This document shows positions 1 through 7,942 of a stretch of 42,432 nucleotides of DNA, one piece after another. The stretch covers positions 1 through 42,432 of the forward strand of contig JAFGLN010000121.1 of assembly GCA_016928025.1 (NCBI GenBank), read 5' to 3'. The notes under the pieces were generated by a model. It saw only the letters and a list, made by a program, of their open reading frames with translations. It was not told where the DNA came from and searched no databases. The DNA comes from Deltaproteobacteria bacterium (GTDB lineage: Bacteria; Desulfobacterota; Syntrophia; Syntrophales; JAFGHS01). The position numbers were made by a program, and so were the translations under genes. The stretch's first letter is position 1. Each line of letters starts with the position of its first letter.

Positions 1-1
1 A

Positions 2-106
2 TATGATCGGGCTAAAAAAGACAGGGGAAAACAAGCTTTTACAATTCTTTTACGAATGGGAAAAATGGAGGTAACGGCCTGCAACGAGCCGTGGCGGTTT
101 TTATGA
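2..106 (+). CDS. possible C-terminal end of an upstream gene (partial)
   Basis: An open frame enters from the left edge and ends at a TGA at 104-106, giving about 34 residues rich in K, R and M. No family is recognisable from so short a tail. The alternative forward frame also stays open for about 23 codons, so even the reading frame is uncertain. I list it only because the window edge cuts here. Between it and position 182 I see nothing convincing. Confidence 0.2.
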   Translation, partial: YDRAKKDRGKQAFTILLRMGKMEVTACNEPWRFL

Positions 107-182
107 TTTTGTGGAAGGCCCCTCTATTTCACTTCTTGCCAAAAAACTAGTATGGTGTCCCTAAGTTTCCAATATATGTTGC

Positions 183-317
183 TGGGCCGTCTTTCGGGAC
201 TTGACAGAGATGTACGATTTCTTGAGGAATAATTTGTCCAATATTCCAGGGATTATGCAATACGAGACGATGCTTCAGATCAGCACGTCCAGGGATTTTT
301 TCAAGAAAGCCACCTAA
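183..317 (+). pseudogene. remnant of an Lrp/AsnC-type regulator, C-terminal effector domain
   Basis: The frame from about 183 to the TAA at 315-317 reads WAVFRDLTEMYDFLRNNL, then SNIPGIMQYETMLQIST and a short tail. The pattern of an aspartate/leucine turn, a helix ending in 'L(S/A)xIPGI' and the strand 'xxETMxxIST' is typical of the alpha-beta ligand-binding (RAM) domain of Lrp/AsnC regulators. No N-terminal helix-turn-helix or start codon is visible within the 182 bases upstream, and a complete family member is about 150 residues. I infer a decayed fragment. The short length makes the family call tentative. Confidence 0.4.
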
Positions 318-417
318 CGGGAAAGAACGTATGTTAACATCATTCCATTCTCCTCAAACTTCCATGAGGCTTGCTTCGGCGGTGCCAAATTATGGATACC
401 CTTTCAATTTATTCTTC

Positions 418-446
418 TTGACAAAGAGAAATAATTCTTTTAATGT
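418..446 (+). promoter_or_regulatory. sigma70-type promoter of the TetR gene
   Basis: TTGACA at 418-423 and TAATGT at 441-446 are separated by 17 bases. Transcription would start near 453-457, directly at the palindrome at 457-474 and about 40 bases before the TetR start codon. Confidence 0.6.
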
Positions 447-456
447 AAATTAAAAA

Positions 457-474
457 TGACCGAGCGGTCGGTCA
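457..474 (+). promoter_or_regulatory. palindromic TetR-family operator
   Basis: TGACCGA-GCGG-TCGGTCA is an inverted repeat with perfect 7-base arms around a 4-base centre, 19 bases before the TetR start codon. The arms match the TGACCG/CGGTCA half-sites known for many TetR-family operators. Its place at the predicted transcription start implies autorepression. Only a lone half-site (TGACCGA near 30236) was noticed elsewhere. Confidence 0.7.
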
Positions 475-493
475 AAAAAAGGAAATATAAACG

Positions 494-1102
494 ATGCCGA
501 AAATCGTTGACAAAGAACAAAAAAGAATCGAGATCGCCAGAAAAGCAATGCCCTTGGTAGCAAAGTACGGCTTCGCCAATACCCCCGTCCGGAAAATCAC
601 CGCTGAAGTCGGGATGGGGAAAGGAACATTTTATGATTATTTCACCAATAAAGAGGATATTCTAAATGAAATTATCCGCATTACATTTGCCGACTGGACG
701 CAAATGGTGATTTCCAAAATCGGAAAGATCGACGATCCGCTGGAACAATTATTCATCATGCTCAAAGAGGGCTCAAACCTTGATAAGACGTTTGAACAAA
801 TGATGATCATCTATGTCGACCTCTGGCGCTGGTCCGTCGGTCACAAAGGTGCAGATAAATTCATTCCGGCGTTTCGAACCTATCTGACCAACGGTAAAAA
901 GGCCGTAAGCGACATCATTGAAGAAGCACAGCAGAAAGGCTTGATCAAAAAGGAAGTTGACTCGGCGGCACTTGCTACTGCATTGATTGCGTTAATTGAT
1001 GGGATGTGTATGCATTATATGATTTTGAAACCGGATTTTGACGTTGATGCGATTAGCCGGTCTTTTTTTGAATCGCTGTCAAACGGCATCAAACGCACAT
1101 GA
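494..1102 (+). CDS. TetR/AcrR family transcriptional regulator
   Basis: This 202-residue protein has the usual length and layout of a TetR-family one-component repressor. The N-terminal helix-turn-helix lies at about residues 10-55; the recognition part reads 'ITAEVGMGKGTFYDYF' followed by 'NKEDIL'. The rest is a helical ligand-binding domain that cannot be assigned a ligand by eye. The ATG at 494 follows AAAGGAAA. A promoter and a perfect palindrome lie just upstream, so it probably represses itself. The Old Yellow Enzyme-like gene starts 168 bases downstream on the same strand and is the most likely additional target. Regulators of this type next to acyl-CoA and xenobiotic genes often sense CoA thioesters or electrophiles, but nothing here proves it. 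Confidence 0.9.
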   Translation: MPKIVDKEQKRIEIARKAMPLVAKYGFANTPVRKITAEVGMGKGTFYDYFTNKEDILNEIIRITFADWTQMVISKIGKIDDPLEQLFIMLKEGSNLDKTFEQMMIIYVDLWRWSVGHKGADKFIPAFRTYLTNGKKAVSDIIEEAQQKGLIKKEVDSAALATALIALIDGMCMHYMILKPDFDVDAISRSFFESLSNGIKRT

Positions 1103-1179
1103 TGATGTATGGGAATCTTTCATTAGTATGAAATTTAACCTTCCTGGATACCGGACCCAGATCCAGGATCCAGTTATTC

Positions 1180-1209
1180 GTCATGGATTCCGGCTTTCGC
1201 CGGAATGAC
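1180..1209. repeat. short intergenic palindromic repeat (REP-like), copy 1
   Basis: ATTCCGGC-TTTC-GCCGGAAT is a perfect 8-base stem (1187-1206), flanked by GTCAT and ATGAC. It belongs to the 'TCATTCC(G/C)GC...GC(G/C)GGAATGA' class of dispersed repeats common in delta-proteobacterial genomes. A related copy lies at 16928-16949. It sits between the TetR gene and the flavoprotein gene. Confidence 0.55.
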
Positions 1210-1270
1210 GTGGAAATGCTCATGTCTCGTGGCATCCCGCGGAAACACGTGGATTTATAAGGATACAGAT

Positions 1271-2413
1271 ATGTCAATATTATTTACGCCCGCGAAAATA
1301 GGTCCTTTAGAGTTGAAGAACCGTTTTGTCCGTTCGGCAACGGTGGAATGTCTTGCTTCGGAAGATAACCGGCTCACAGAGAAATACTACAATGTTTATG
1401 AAAGGCTGGCTAAAGGCGGAGTCGGTCTTATCATTCCGGGCAACTATTTTGTTAATTCCATCGGAAGAGCGGCTGATAAGGTCCTGGTCATAGACCGCGA
1501 TGACGTAATCGATGATCTGCGGAAACTGACGGATATCGTTCACCGCCATGACGCTAAAATCATTGGTCAAATCAATCACAGTGGCCGGCAGGGCAATCCA
1601 AAGCTCATCGGTGAGCAGCCCATCAGCCCATCCGATGTGCGGGATGCTACTTACGGCGGCAAACCACGCCAGATGACCGAACTGGAAATTGAGGATACTA
1701 TTCATGCCTTCGGCAGCGCGGCAGGCCGGATTAAAAAGGCGGGATTCGATGGGGTACAAATCAACGGCGCTCATGGTTATCTGGTGAACCAATTCCTTTC
1801 ATCACATACAAACCGACGCACCGACCAGTGGGGAGGACCATTGGAGAATCGAATGCGCTTCATATCCCTTATTTATGAAGAAATTCGCAAGGAAGTCGGC
1901 GCCGATTTCCCGGTCCTTATCAAAATCAACTGTGAGGATGAGATCAGCGGCGGCATCACCCTTGAAGAAAGCATCGCCATGAGCAGGATGCTGGAGGCAT
2001 TGGGTTTTAATGCCATTGAAGTGAGCGGCGGGATTTATGAGGCCGGATTTGTTACAACCAAAGGGGATATACCCGCGGAAGTTATCGGCTTTATGGCGGA
2101 GTCGCTGCAAAAAGCCGCGGCGTTCAAGGAGGGATATTTCTTGCCGCAGGCCGCGGCAATTAAACAAAATGTATCCATTCCCATCATTGCCGTTGGCGGC
2201 ATGCGCCGGAGAGAAACGATGGAACGGGCCTTGCTTCAAGGACAGACGGATTTGATTGCCCTTTCCCGTCCGTTTATCAGGCAGCCCAATCTGGTCAGGC
2301 AGATGGAGAGAAGTCCCGATGCGGACCCCATCAACTGCACCAACTGCAACCGGTGTACCTGGGAAGTCACCGTTCGCTATAAACCTTTGAAGTGCTACTA
2401 TACTTCAAATTAA
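1271..2413 (+). CDS. Old Yellow Enzyme-like NADH:flavin oxidoreductase
   Basis: A 380-residue flavoprotein of the OYE / 2,4-dienoyl-CoA reductase N-domain class. It has the N-terminal strand 'FTPAKIGPLELKNRFVRS', the substrate-side motif 'GQINHSGRQG', the FMN-barrel motif 'GFDGVQINGAHGYLVNQFLS', 'TDQWGGPLENRMRF', and the phosphate-binding 'PIIAVGGMR' with 'DLIALSRPFI'. The C-terminus carries 'CTNCNRC' plus a later Cys, but there is no second FAD/NAD(P) domain, so it is the single-domain form rather than the 670-residue Fe-S flavoenzyme. I chose the ATG at 1271 because AAGGATA precedes it and the family consensus begins there. An open frame extends upstream to 1205 through the REP-like repeat. 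It probably reduces an activated C=C bond; the substrate is unknown. TetR control is likely from position. Confidence 0.88.
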   Translation: MSILFTPAKIGPLELKNRFVRSATVECLASEDNRLTEKYYNVYERLAKGGVGLIIPGNYFVNSIGRAADKVLVIDRDDVIDDLRKLTDIVHRHDAKIIGQINHSGRQGNPKLIGEQPISPSDVRDATYGGKPRQMTELEIEDTIHAFGSAAGRIKKAGFDGVQINGAHGYLVNQFLSSHTNRRTDQWGGPLENRMRFISLIYEEIRKEVGADFPVLIKINCEDEISGGITLEESIAMSRMLEALGFNAIEVSGGIYEAGFVTTKGDIPAEVIGFMAESLQKAAAFKEGYFLPQAAAIKQNVSIPIIAVGGMRRRETMERALLQGQTDLIALSRPFIRQPNLVRQMERSPDADPINCTNCNRCTWEVTVRYKPLKCYYTSN

Positions 2414-2425
2414 ATAGGAGGGAAT

Positions 2426-2611
2426 ATGAACACAGACAACGGGCGAGATGATTATATAAAGAAAATACCCGACCTGATGAAAAAATATCATAAAGTTGAA
2501 GTGCAGTTGTCGGAAGATATGCGTAAGATAACAAGAAAAGTGTGTTCGGTTTCTCAGTTCCGGAAATTTCCCGGGGATTGGGGTTATACCTGCGGAACGG
2601 CAGATTGTTGA
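2426..2611 (+). CDS. small hypothetical protein
   Basis: A 61-residue frame starting 12 bases after the flavoprotein stop, with a good AGGAGGG ribosome-binding site. It is charged in the first half and ends with three cysteines ('TCGTADC'). I do not recognise a family. The position and ribosome-binding site suggest co-translation with the flavoprotein gene. It could also be a truncated remnant, because it ends abruptly with TGT TGA and degenerates afterwards. Confidence 0.45.
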   Translation: MNTDNGRDDYIKKIPDLMKKYHKVEVQLSEDMRKITRKVCSVSQFRKFPGDWGYTCGTADC

Positions 2612-2647
2612 TTTCAACCCAAAATCAGTAAAAATCAAGGAAATGGC

Positions 2648-2664
2648 CGGGGTTGTTCACCCCG
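2648..2664 (+). terminator. stem-loop between convergent genes
   Basis: CGGGGT-TGTTC-ACCCCG forms a GC-rich 6-base stem 36 bases after the small ORF and ahead of the convergent tandem-VOC gene. No long T-run follows, so it is a weak terminator candidate. It is the only hairpin I see in the 2612-2847 gap. Confidence 0.35.
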
Positions 2665-2847
2665 ACTTAAACTAATAATTTATCCGAGCAAATTTCTGTA
2701 TCGTCTTGGCTTTTCGATCAACACCAATAATGTTATAAAACGAAGACTTTTAAGGTTGCCCATACCTAAGTGCTTTTTTCGATAATCTATTTTTTGAATG
2801 GGTTTGGAACCAATATCAAGGGCAATGATTCGACCACAAACTCAGGC

Positions 2848-3894
2848 TTAGGTCCCGGCATCCGCCGGAGGCGGAACAGAGACAAATTCGAAGACGGTGC
2901 CCAGTTCCTTCTGGGTCGACATATAGAAGAATCTGCTTCCGGGACCACCCGGCCCCGACATCTCGATGTCGATACCCCGCTGCTGCAAAACGCCGATGCA
3001 ATGATCGTGATCGTTGACACGGCCGAAGCTCAGGTGGTGCACTCCATTTCCCTGCTTTTTCAGGAATTCCCAATGGGTGCCCGGCCCCGCCAGGGGCTCG
3101 ATAAGCTCGAACTGCATATCGTCGCAGTCGGCCAGAGCGATCTTCAAACGCAAATCCATCTCGATCATCGGTATGCCGTGCAGTATCGCTTTGGAGGGGC
3201 CTTTCCGTTTGGGCGCACCCGCGGGGCGGCGTGTGTTTGTCAACACGATCCTCCAGGGTCCGATGCCCAGGAGCTCTTCGTAACGTTTCGCCATTGCTTC
3301 TGCGTCGTCCACAACAAAGCCGATCTGATTGATACGCTTCTTCTCCATGTTCCACAATGGCGGCGCCGGCGGTTCATAGAAACCCCATGGTTCAATTTCC
3401 GTCGTAGCGCCGGGGAGTGCCGGCTGCATGACCTCAAAACGGGTGCCGAGTTCCCGCACTGCGTCCAGGCAGGTAAAGACATGGGCGCCACCGAGGTGCC
3501 CCCGCATTTCGATGCCGATTCCCGCTTTCTGTAAACCGGAAATCAAGGTGTCGTTGTCATCTATGGCGCCCAAACTCAGATGATGGATGCCCCCGCCGTG
3601 TTTCCGGAGGAATTCCATGTACGCGCCGGGGCCGTAAAGCGGCTCGATCAGCTTAATTTCAATGTCATTAAAGGCGGTTACCGCCTCCCTGAAGCATCCT
3701 CCGGCATTTCCGAGGACCTCTCCCCGAAGAGAACCATCCGTCGGGGTCAAGTCGCGAAACAGCCAGGGGCCCATGCCGAAGATCTCGGCATAATGCCTGG
3801 CCGTTCTTGAGGCGTCCTCAACAACGATGCCGATCTGCGCTATTTTCAGTTTCTTCGCTGCTGCCGAAGATGGTCCTGCTGTCTGCTCTTCCAT
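2848..3894 (-). CDS. tandem VOC (glyoxalase/bleomycin-resistance fold) protein
   Basis: The 348 residues contain two vicinal-oxygen-chelate domains. The first (about 15-150) starts 'KIAQIGIVVEDASRTARHYA'; the second (about 185-335) starts 'INQIGFVVDDAEAMAKRYEE'. Each then has a 'FELIEPL'-type strand, a 'GxGxHHLS' metal-ligand motif and a late Glu-bearing strand ('TRFEV' and 'TVFEFV'). This resembles methylmalonyl-CoA epimerase-like and dioxygenase-like VOC proteins, and two paired modules can form one active site. The exact reaction cannot be told. The ATG follows GAGGAGAAT. It is the last gene of the leftward operon with the aldehyde oxidoreductase (84 bases upstream) and esterase, which hints at processing of an aldehyde- or ester-bearing substrate. 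Confidence 0.8.
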   Translation of the reverse strand: MEEQTAGPSSAAAKKLKIAQIGIVVEDASRTARHYAEIFGMGPWLFRDLTPTDGSLRGEVLGNAGGCFREAVTAFNDIEIKLIEPLYGPGAYMEFLRKHGGGIHHLSLGAIDDNDTLISGLQKAGIGIEMRGHLGGAHVFTCLDAVRELGTRFEVMQPALPGATTEIEPWGFYEPPAPPLWNMEKKRINQIGFVVDDAEAMAKRYEELLGIGPWRIVLTNTRRPAGAPKRKGPSKAILHGIPMIEMDLRLKIALADCDDMQFELIEPLAGPGTHWEFLKKQGNGVHHLSFGRVNDHDHCIGVLQQRGIDIEMSGPGGPGSRFFYMSTQKELGTVFEFVSVPPPADAGT

Positions 3895-3978
3895 TGTTCA
3901 TTCTCCTCTTTCTTCCACCATTTTTCTAACTTGCCAGGCATAACATTCTTAGTTGTAATTCATTGCTGTTGTAATAAT

Positions 3979-5904
3979 TCAGACGACAAGCCCCCGCTGC
4001 TCCAGGACGTCGGCGATATCTTTGAGGTTAAGGTCTTCGAGCTTTGCCCTCGTCTGAAGGCCGCTTGTCGCATCCCAGCCCCTGAGTTGATAAAACTCCC
4101 TTTTCATCTCCTCAAATTTTTTCCGGTCGAGCATGGCGCCCTCCCTGTCTATGATTTCTCCGTCTTTTCCCGGCGCGCTTCCGCTCGGATTCAAGAAGTC
4201 ATTTTTTTGCGGCATGGTAAAATGAAAATCGGCAATCGTATCGCTGCCCCCGGCTTCTCTGGCTGTTAAGGCCCTTTGCAGGTTTACAACCCTTTCTCCG
4301 ATCCTGCTCAGTCCCGCTTCGTCTATCTCTTTTCCCACGGTGGCGGATAAGATTTTGCTCTCAAGGGATGGGTCGCCGATGTGATCATCGGAAAATTCGA
4401 CGGTCAGGATGGGCCATGCCCAGTCGCAAAGGATCAAGCATTCTTTGACATACTCACGGTTCTGAATGTTCACCGCCGTCAGAGCCTTCCCCTCATAGGT
4501 GGAAAGGTCGAAGGCCAGCTCGGTGCCCCAGAACCTTTTCGCGACCACCCGGCAGACATCCGTCGACAGGTAGGGGCGGCCGGATTTGCCGGCCCACTGA
4601 AACCATCCGATGAACAGCCTGGATATTTCGTGGAGCTGCTGAATCGGCATCCTCGGCTCCATGGCGCACAGAAGCCCCGTCGTGATGAAATACCGCGGGT
4701 CATACGCCGTGGCCTGCTCGCCCTTGGACAGATAGTCCGTAATGAACGTCTCCGTCCCCTGGCCCACCAGTCCGGCGGCCCTGGTGATACCGTCGGCCAG
4801 AACATCTCCAAAGCCCTCCCTCAATGAGATTTTATTCAGAAGGATTTCCATGAATTCAAGGCTCCCCATCTTCGATAAGGGAATGCCGGTGTTTTCATCC
4901 GTCAGGACGCCGGCACGGTGGCATCGCGACAGCCACGTCAACATCGGGCCGATCGCAAAAACATCAATCCCGTAATCGTTCGCCAGCATGGCGGCGTCAA
5001 AAGGAACCTCCTGCCAATCCTGTTCGCCATAGTATCGCGCCGCTCTGCCGGTATAAAAGTTTACCTGCCCGCAAATGAATTTCCCTTTCCGGCCGGCTTT
5101 GTTCTCATAGACCAGCCTTTCGCAGCCCAGATTGCAGCCGCGGCAGATATCCAGCTTCTTCTTGGCCGGCGTTACCCCTGCCCCCCAGATGGACTGTTCC
5201 GGCGACGTCTTGCGCATTTCGCGGAATTGGCGGTTGAGCTCGATCAGCTTTTCCCTTCCCGCATTGGCTACTCTCCCGCTTCCCTTAACGGCAATCGCTT
5301 TCAGGTTTTTGGAACCCATCACCGCGGCGAAGCCGCTCGATCCGGAGGCATCGTTATCCGCTAAAATGGTGGCGATCGCGGACAGATGTTCACCGGCCAA
5401 ACCAATGGCCACGACCCTGACCCGGCCGCCTAATTTTTTTTTCAGCATTTCCCGTGTTTCAAGCGTGTTCCTGCCGCACAGGATTGAGGCGTCTCTGATC
5501 TCAACCTTGCCGTCCTCGATGAAGATATAGACCGGCTTGTCCGATTTTCCATGAACGACAACGCCGTCATAACCGGCGTATTTAAGCTCGGTTCCCCAGC
5601 TTCCGCCCAGATTGCAGTAGCTGAACTGTTCGGGTGTTGTGACCGGAGACTTGCCGCACACGAGCCAGCGGACCGCCCCGACCCCTGGGGAAACGCCGGC
5701 CAGGGGGCCCGTCATGAAAATCAGTCGGTTTTCCGGCTCCAGCGCTTTGACTTCCGGCGCGACCTCGTCCCAGTAGATTTTGGCCGCAATGCCTCTTCCG
5801 CCCAGGAATCTGTCCGCGTAATCGATCGTGGGTACGGTCGTTATTTTTCTCGCCGATAAATCGACCCTTAAAATGCTGCCGGCATAACCATATTGACCAG
5901 ACAT
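3979..5904 (-). CDS. tungsten-type aldehyde:ferredoxin oxidoreductase (AOR family)
   Basis: This 641-residue protein matches the AOR family: N-terminal 'YAGSILRVDLSARKI' and 'LGGRGIAAKIYWDE', 'TGPLAGVSPG', then 'GGSWGTELKYAGYDGVVVHG'. The pterin-domain motif 'ANDYGIDVFAIGPML' comes later. The [4Fe-4S] ligands appear as 'CRGCNLGC' plus a late Cys in 'ECLILCDWAWP'. The family holds a tungsto-bispterin cofactor and interconverts aldehydes and carboxylates with ferredoxin as partner, in the cytoplasm. It starts at an ATG after AAGGAGGGATGT, 22 bases downstream of the esterase, so the two are one transcript. An esterase could supply an alcohol or acid whose aldehyde level this enzyme handles. The substrate is not visible; length and motifs are intact. 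Confidence 0.92.
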   Translation of the reverse strand: MSGQYGYAGSILRVDLSARKITTVPTIDYADRFLGGRGIAAKIYWDEVAPEVKALEPENRLIFMTGPLAGVSPGVGAVRWLVCGKSPVTTPEQFSYCNLGGSWGTELKYAGYDGVVVHGKSDKPVYIFIEDGKVEIRDASILCGRNTLETREMLKKKLGGRVRVVAIGLAGEHLSAIATILADNDASGSSGFAAVMGSKNLKAIAVKGSGRVANAGREKLIELNRQFREMRKTSPEQSIWGAGVTPAKKKLDICRGCNLGCERLVYENKAGRKGKFICGQVNFYTGRAARYYGEQDWQEVPFDAAMLANDYGIDVFAIGPMLTWLSRCHRAGVLTDENTGIPLSKMGSLEFMEILLNKISLREGFGDVLADGITRAAGLVGQGTETFITDYLSKGEQATAYDPRYFITTGLLCAMEPRMPIQQLHEISRLFIGWFQWAGKSGRPYLSTDVCRVVAKRFWGTELAFDLSTYEGKALTAVNIQNREYVKECLILCDWAWPILTVEFSDDHIGDPSLESKILSATVGKEIDEAGLSRIGERVVNLQRALTAREAGGSDTIADFHFTMPQKNDFLNPSGSAPGKDGEIIDREGAMLDRKKFEEMKREFYQLRGWDATSGLQTRAKLEDLNLKDIADVLEQRGLVV

Positions 5905-5926
5905 ACATCCCTCCTTGTCATCTTCC

Positions 5927-7483
5927 CTACCTTCTCAAAGGGATTCCCTCCCAGGCATCCAGTTCTTCGCGGAAAGGATCAACCGCGAGGCGGCACGGAA
6001 CATCGAGGATCATCGTCGCACGATTCTCGGCGCTGTAAGGTTCCCATGTCGGAATGCCGGAATGATTCGGGTTGCCGCTGCGGGCAAAAGCCGTCCATGT
6101 GCCGTTGACCGATTCCAGCAGCTCATATTTATCGGGACGTCCGCCCGTTATGGCGATGTCGTCAACCGTGTCGAAAACAAAGGGGATCTCAAGAATATGA
6201 CAGGCACGGAAAATATCGCCCAGATAATCCGTTTCCCATGTCAAGAAATACATGTAGACCGGATCGGGACCGGCAGTGGCCTTCCGTTCGGCCAGCGCGA
6301 TCGAGGCGCGCCGCATGCCCTCACTCGTCAGCGCAATGAATAAATCCCAGGGGGTGGCTTCGGGACGCGTTTTCTTATAGGTGGCAATAACGCTGTCGAC
6401 CTTGTCGCCGAATATCGGCAGCACACGCTCGCGCAATTCGGGTTCGGTCAGACGCTTGCGTTTTGGGTCCAACGTCGTGAATGTGGTATTCTCGTGCCGG
6501 TTCGTGCCGATGATGATGGGAATCCCGGCGGCAGTGGGCGCCGCGACCGGGTCGAACGGATGGGCGGGCAAATATTTGCCGTCGACGACCGGCGCCATTC
6601 GGGCAATGGCCCTTCTCCCCAGATCGCCAAGGGCCAGGATGGACCGGCCGGGGAGCAGCTTCTTCGCCGCTTCCTGAATCTGCATGATCGGCAGTTCCTG
6701 GAGTTTACTGAGCTCATTTGATTGGATGTTCAGTTCCGATAACAGCTTCTCGGCAAATTCGGTGGCGTTGGCGGGTTCTACGCCGTAAAGGCCGGCACCG
6801 CTTTGAATGATCGCACGGTGAAAAAGGCCCTTGGCCGAGGGCATCCCCAATAACATGCTTACCTTGCTGCCGCCGCCGGACTCGCCAAAAATGGTGACAT
6901 TGCCGGGATCTCCACCGAAAGCCTCAATATTGTCACGCACCCATTGGAGGGCCAGTGCGGCATCCAGCATTCCCGCGATCCCGGAGCCTTCAAACTCCGG
7001 CCCCCCGATATCGGCCAGATGCAGGTATCCAAAGATATTCAGGCGGTGGTTAATGGTCACCACCACGAGATTGCCGCGTCTTGCCATATTGGCACCGTTA
7101 TACATGGTCTCGGAACCGGCGCCGGAGTCGTACGCGCGGCCGTGCAGCCATAACATGACCGGTCTTTTCCCGCCATCCCGGAGGCCCGGCGTCCAGACAT
7201 TCAAGACCAGGCAGTCTTCGCTTTGCGGAAGATGCCTCCTGATGCCCATGACGCGTTCATCTCCGGCAGCCTCGACGCAATCAACCAATGCGCCGGTTTG
7301 CGGTGCGATAGGCCCATAATCGGTGCAGAAGCGCACCTTCGTCCACGGCTCGACCGGCAGCGGCGGAAGAAAACGGCGGCTGCCGCCCGTCGGCGCTCCA
7401 TAGGGAATACCTTTAAAAGTAAAAACCCTTCGTTCCATTGTTCCCCCGACTTTGCCGGCGGTTGTTTCAACAATCGTGTTCAT
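5927..7483 (-). CDS. carboxylesterase type B (alpha/beta hydrolase)
   Basis: The 518 residues have the type-B carboxylesterase layout: '[16 protein letters not shown]' at the start, '[12 protein letters not shown]', an oxyanion region '[15 protein letters not shown]', and the nucleophile elbow '[16 protein letters not shown]' with Ser in GESGG. The acid is probably the Glu/Asp near '[10 protein letters not shown]', and the His is in '[11 protein letters not shown]'. There is no signal peptide, so it is probably cytoplasmic. The family hydrolyses carboxylic esters. The ATG at 7481-7483 is preceded by GAGAGGAGAAAG. It is the first gene of the esterase/AOR/VOC operon, with a promoter visible at 7545-7574. 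Confidence 0.9.
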   Translation of the reverse strand: MNTIVETTAGKVGGTMERRVFTFKGIPYGAPTGGSRRFLPPLPVEPWTKVRFCTDYGPIAPQTGALVDCVEAAGDERVMGIRRHLPQSEDCLVLNVWTPGLRDGGKRPVMLWLHGRAYDSGAGSETMYNGANMARRGNLVVVTINHRLNIFGYLHLADIGGPEFEGSGIAGMLDAALALQWVRDNIEAFGGDPGNVTIFGESGGGSKVSMLLGMPSAKGLFHRAIIQSGAGLYGVEPANATEFAEKLLSELNIQSNELSKLQELPIMQIQEAAKKLLPGRSILALGDLGRRAIARMAPVVDGKYLPAHPFDPVAAPTAAGIPIIIGTNRHENTTFTTLDPKRKRLTEPELRERVLPIFGDKVDSVIATYKKTRPEATPWDLFIALTSEGMRRASIALAERKATAGPDPVYMYFLTWETDYLGDIFRACHILEIPFVFDTVDDIAITGGRPDKYELLESVNGTWTAFARSGNPNHSGIPTWEPYSAENRATMILDVPCRLAVDPFREELDAWEGIPLRR

Positions 7484-7544
7484 GGCTTTCTCCTCTCATT
7501 GACCTGGTGCGTTATTGCTCGGTAGGTAGGAATATATTAAATGA

Positions 7545-7574
7545 AACATACGAGGCTGTGCTGCTTGATGTCAA
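7545..7574 (-). promoter_or_regulatory. promoter for the esterase/AOR/VOC operon
   Basis: On the minus strand TTGACA (7574-7569) and TATGTT (7550-7545) are 18 bases apart. Transcription would begin near 7537, leaving a leader of about 55 bases before the esterase start codon. Confidence 0.55.
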
Positions 7575-7833
7575 GTCAAATTCTGAAAGCCCCCGGAGAT
7601 CCGGGGAAGATTCATACCTGGAATAAGCATTTTGCACCATTCGGAGCTGTTTGAAGGCCGGCGGGTGGGCACAAACGCAATCTTCGGTAAATCGTGGCGC
7701 GCCTCCGACGAGTTCAATGTCATCGGACCATTCTCGGCGCGCCGATATGATACCGTGAATGGATGTCCGGTTGCCTTACTATCAGATTGGCCGATAAAAG
7801 GATCCCGAAATAACCACATGGCGGCTATCCATG

Positions 7834-7869
7834 GATGTCAAGGGAAATCGCCGTTTTTCCCTTGACATC
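7834..7869. repeat. perfect 14-bp inverted repeat downstream of the alcohol dehydrogenase
   Basis: GATGTCAAGGGAAA (7834-7847) and TTTCCCTTGACATC (7856-7869) are exact reverse complements around an 8-base loop. It lies 73 bases past the end of the leftward dehydrogenase gene, where an operon terminator is expected, but no T-run follows on either strand. The rest of the 7575-7942 gap shows only unconvincing overlapping short frames. Confidence 0.6.
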
Positions 7870-7942
7870 TCTTATCATGGATGACGACCTCTTTTTTGAT
7901 TTTTATATGTTTACGAATCGCCCGGAACCCCGGACCATTTTT

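Noticed and set aside
1205..1270. Upstream start of the Old Yellow Enzyme-like gene
   Set aside because: The extra 22 codons begin inside the REP-like repeat and do not match the family; the ATG at 1271 has a ribosome-binding site.
2609..2664. TGT-TGA at the end of the 61-residue ORF as a second Sec codon with the 2648-2664 hairpin
   Set aside because: The hairpin is 36 bases away with a TGTTC loop, and the translation after the TGA resembles no protein.
7834..7869. Outward promoters from the TTGACA boxes in the 14-bp inverted repeat
   Set aside because: No -10-like box stands 15-19 bases beyond either of them.
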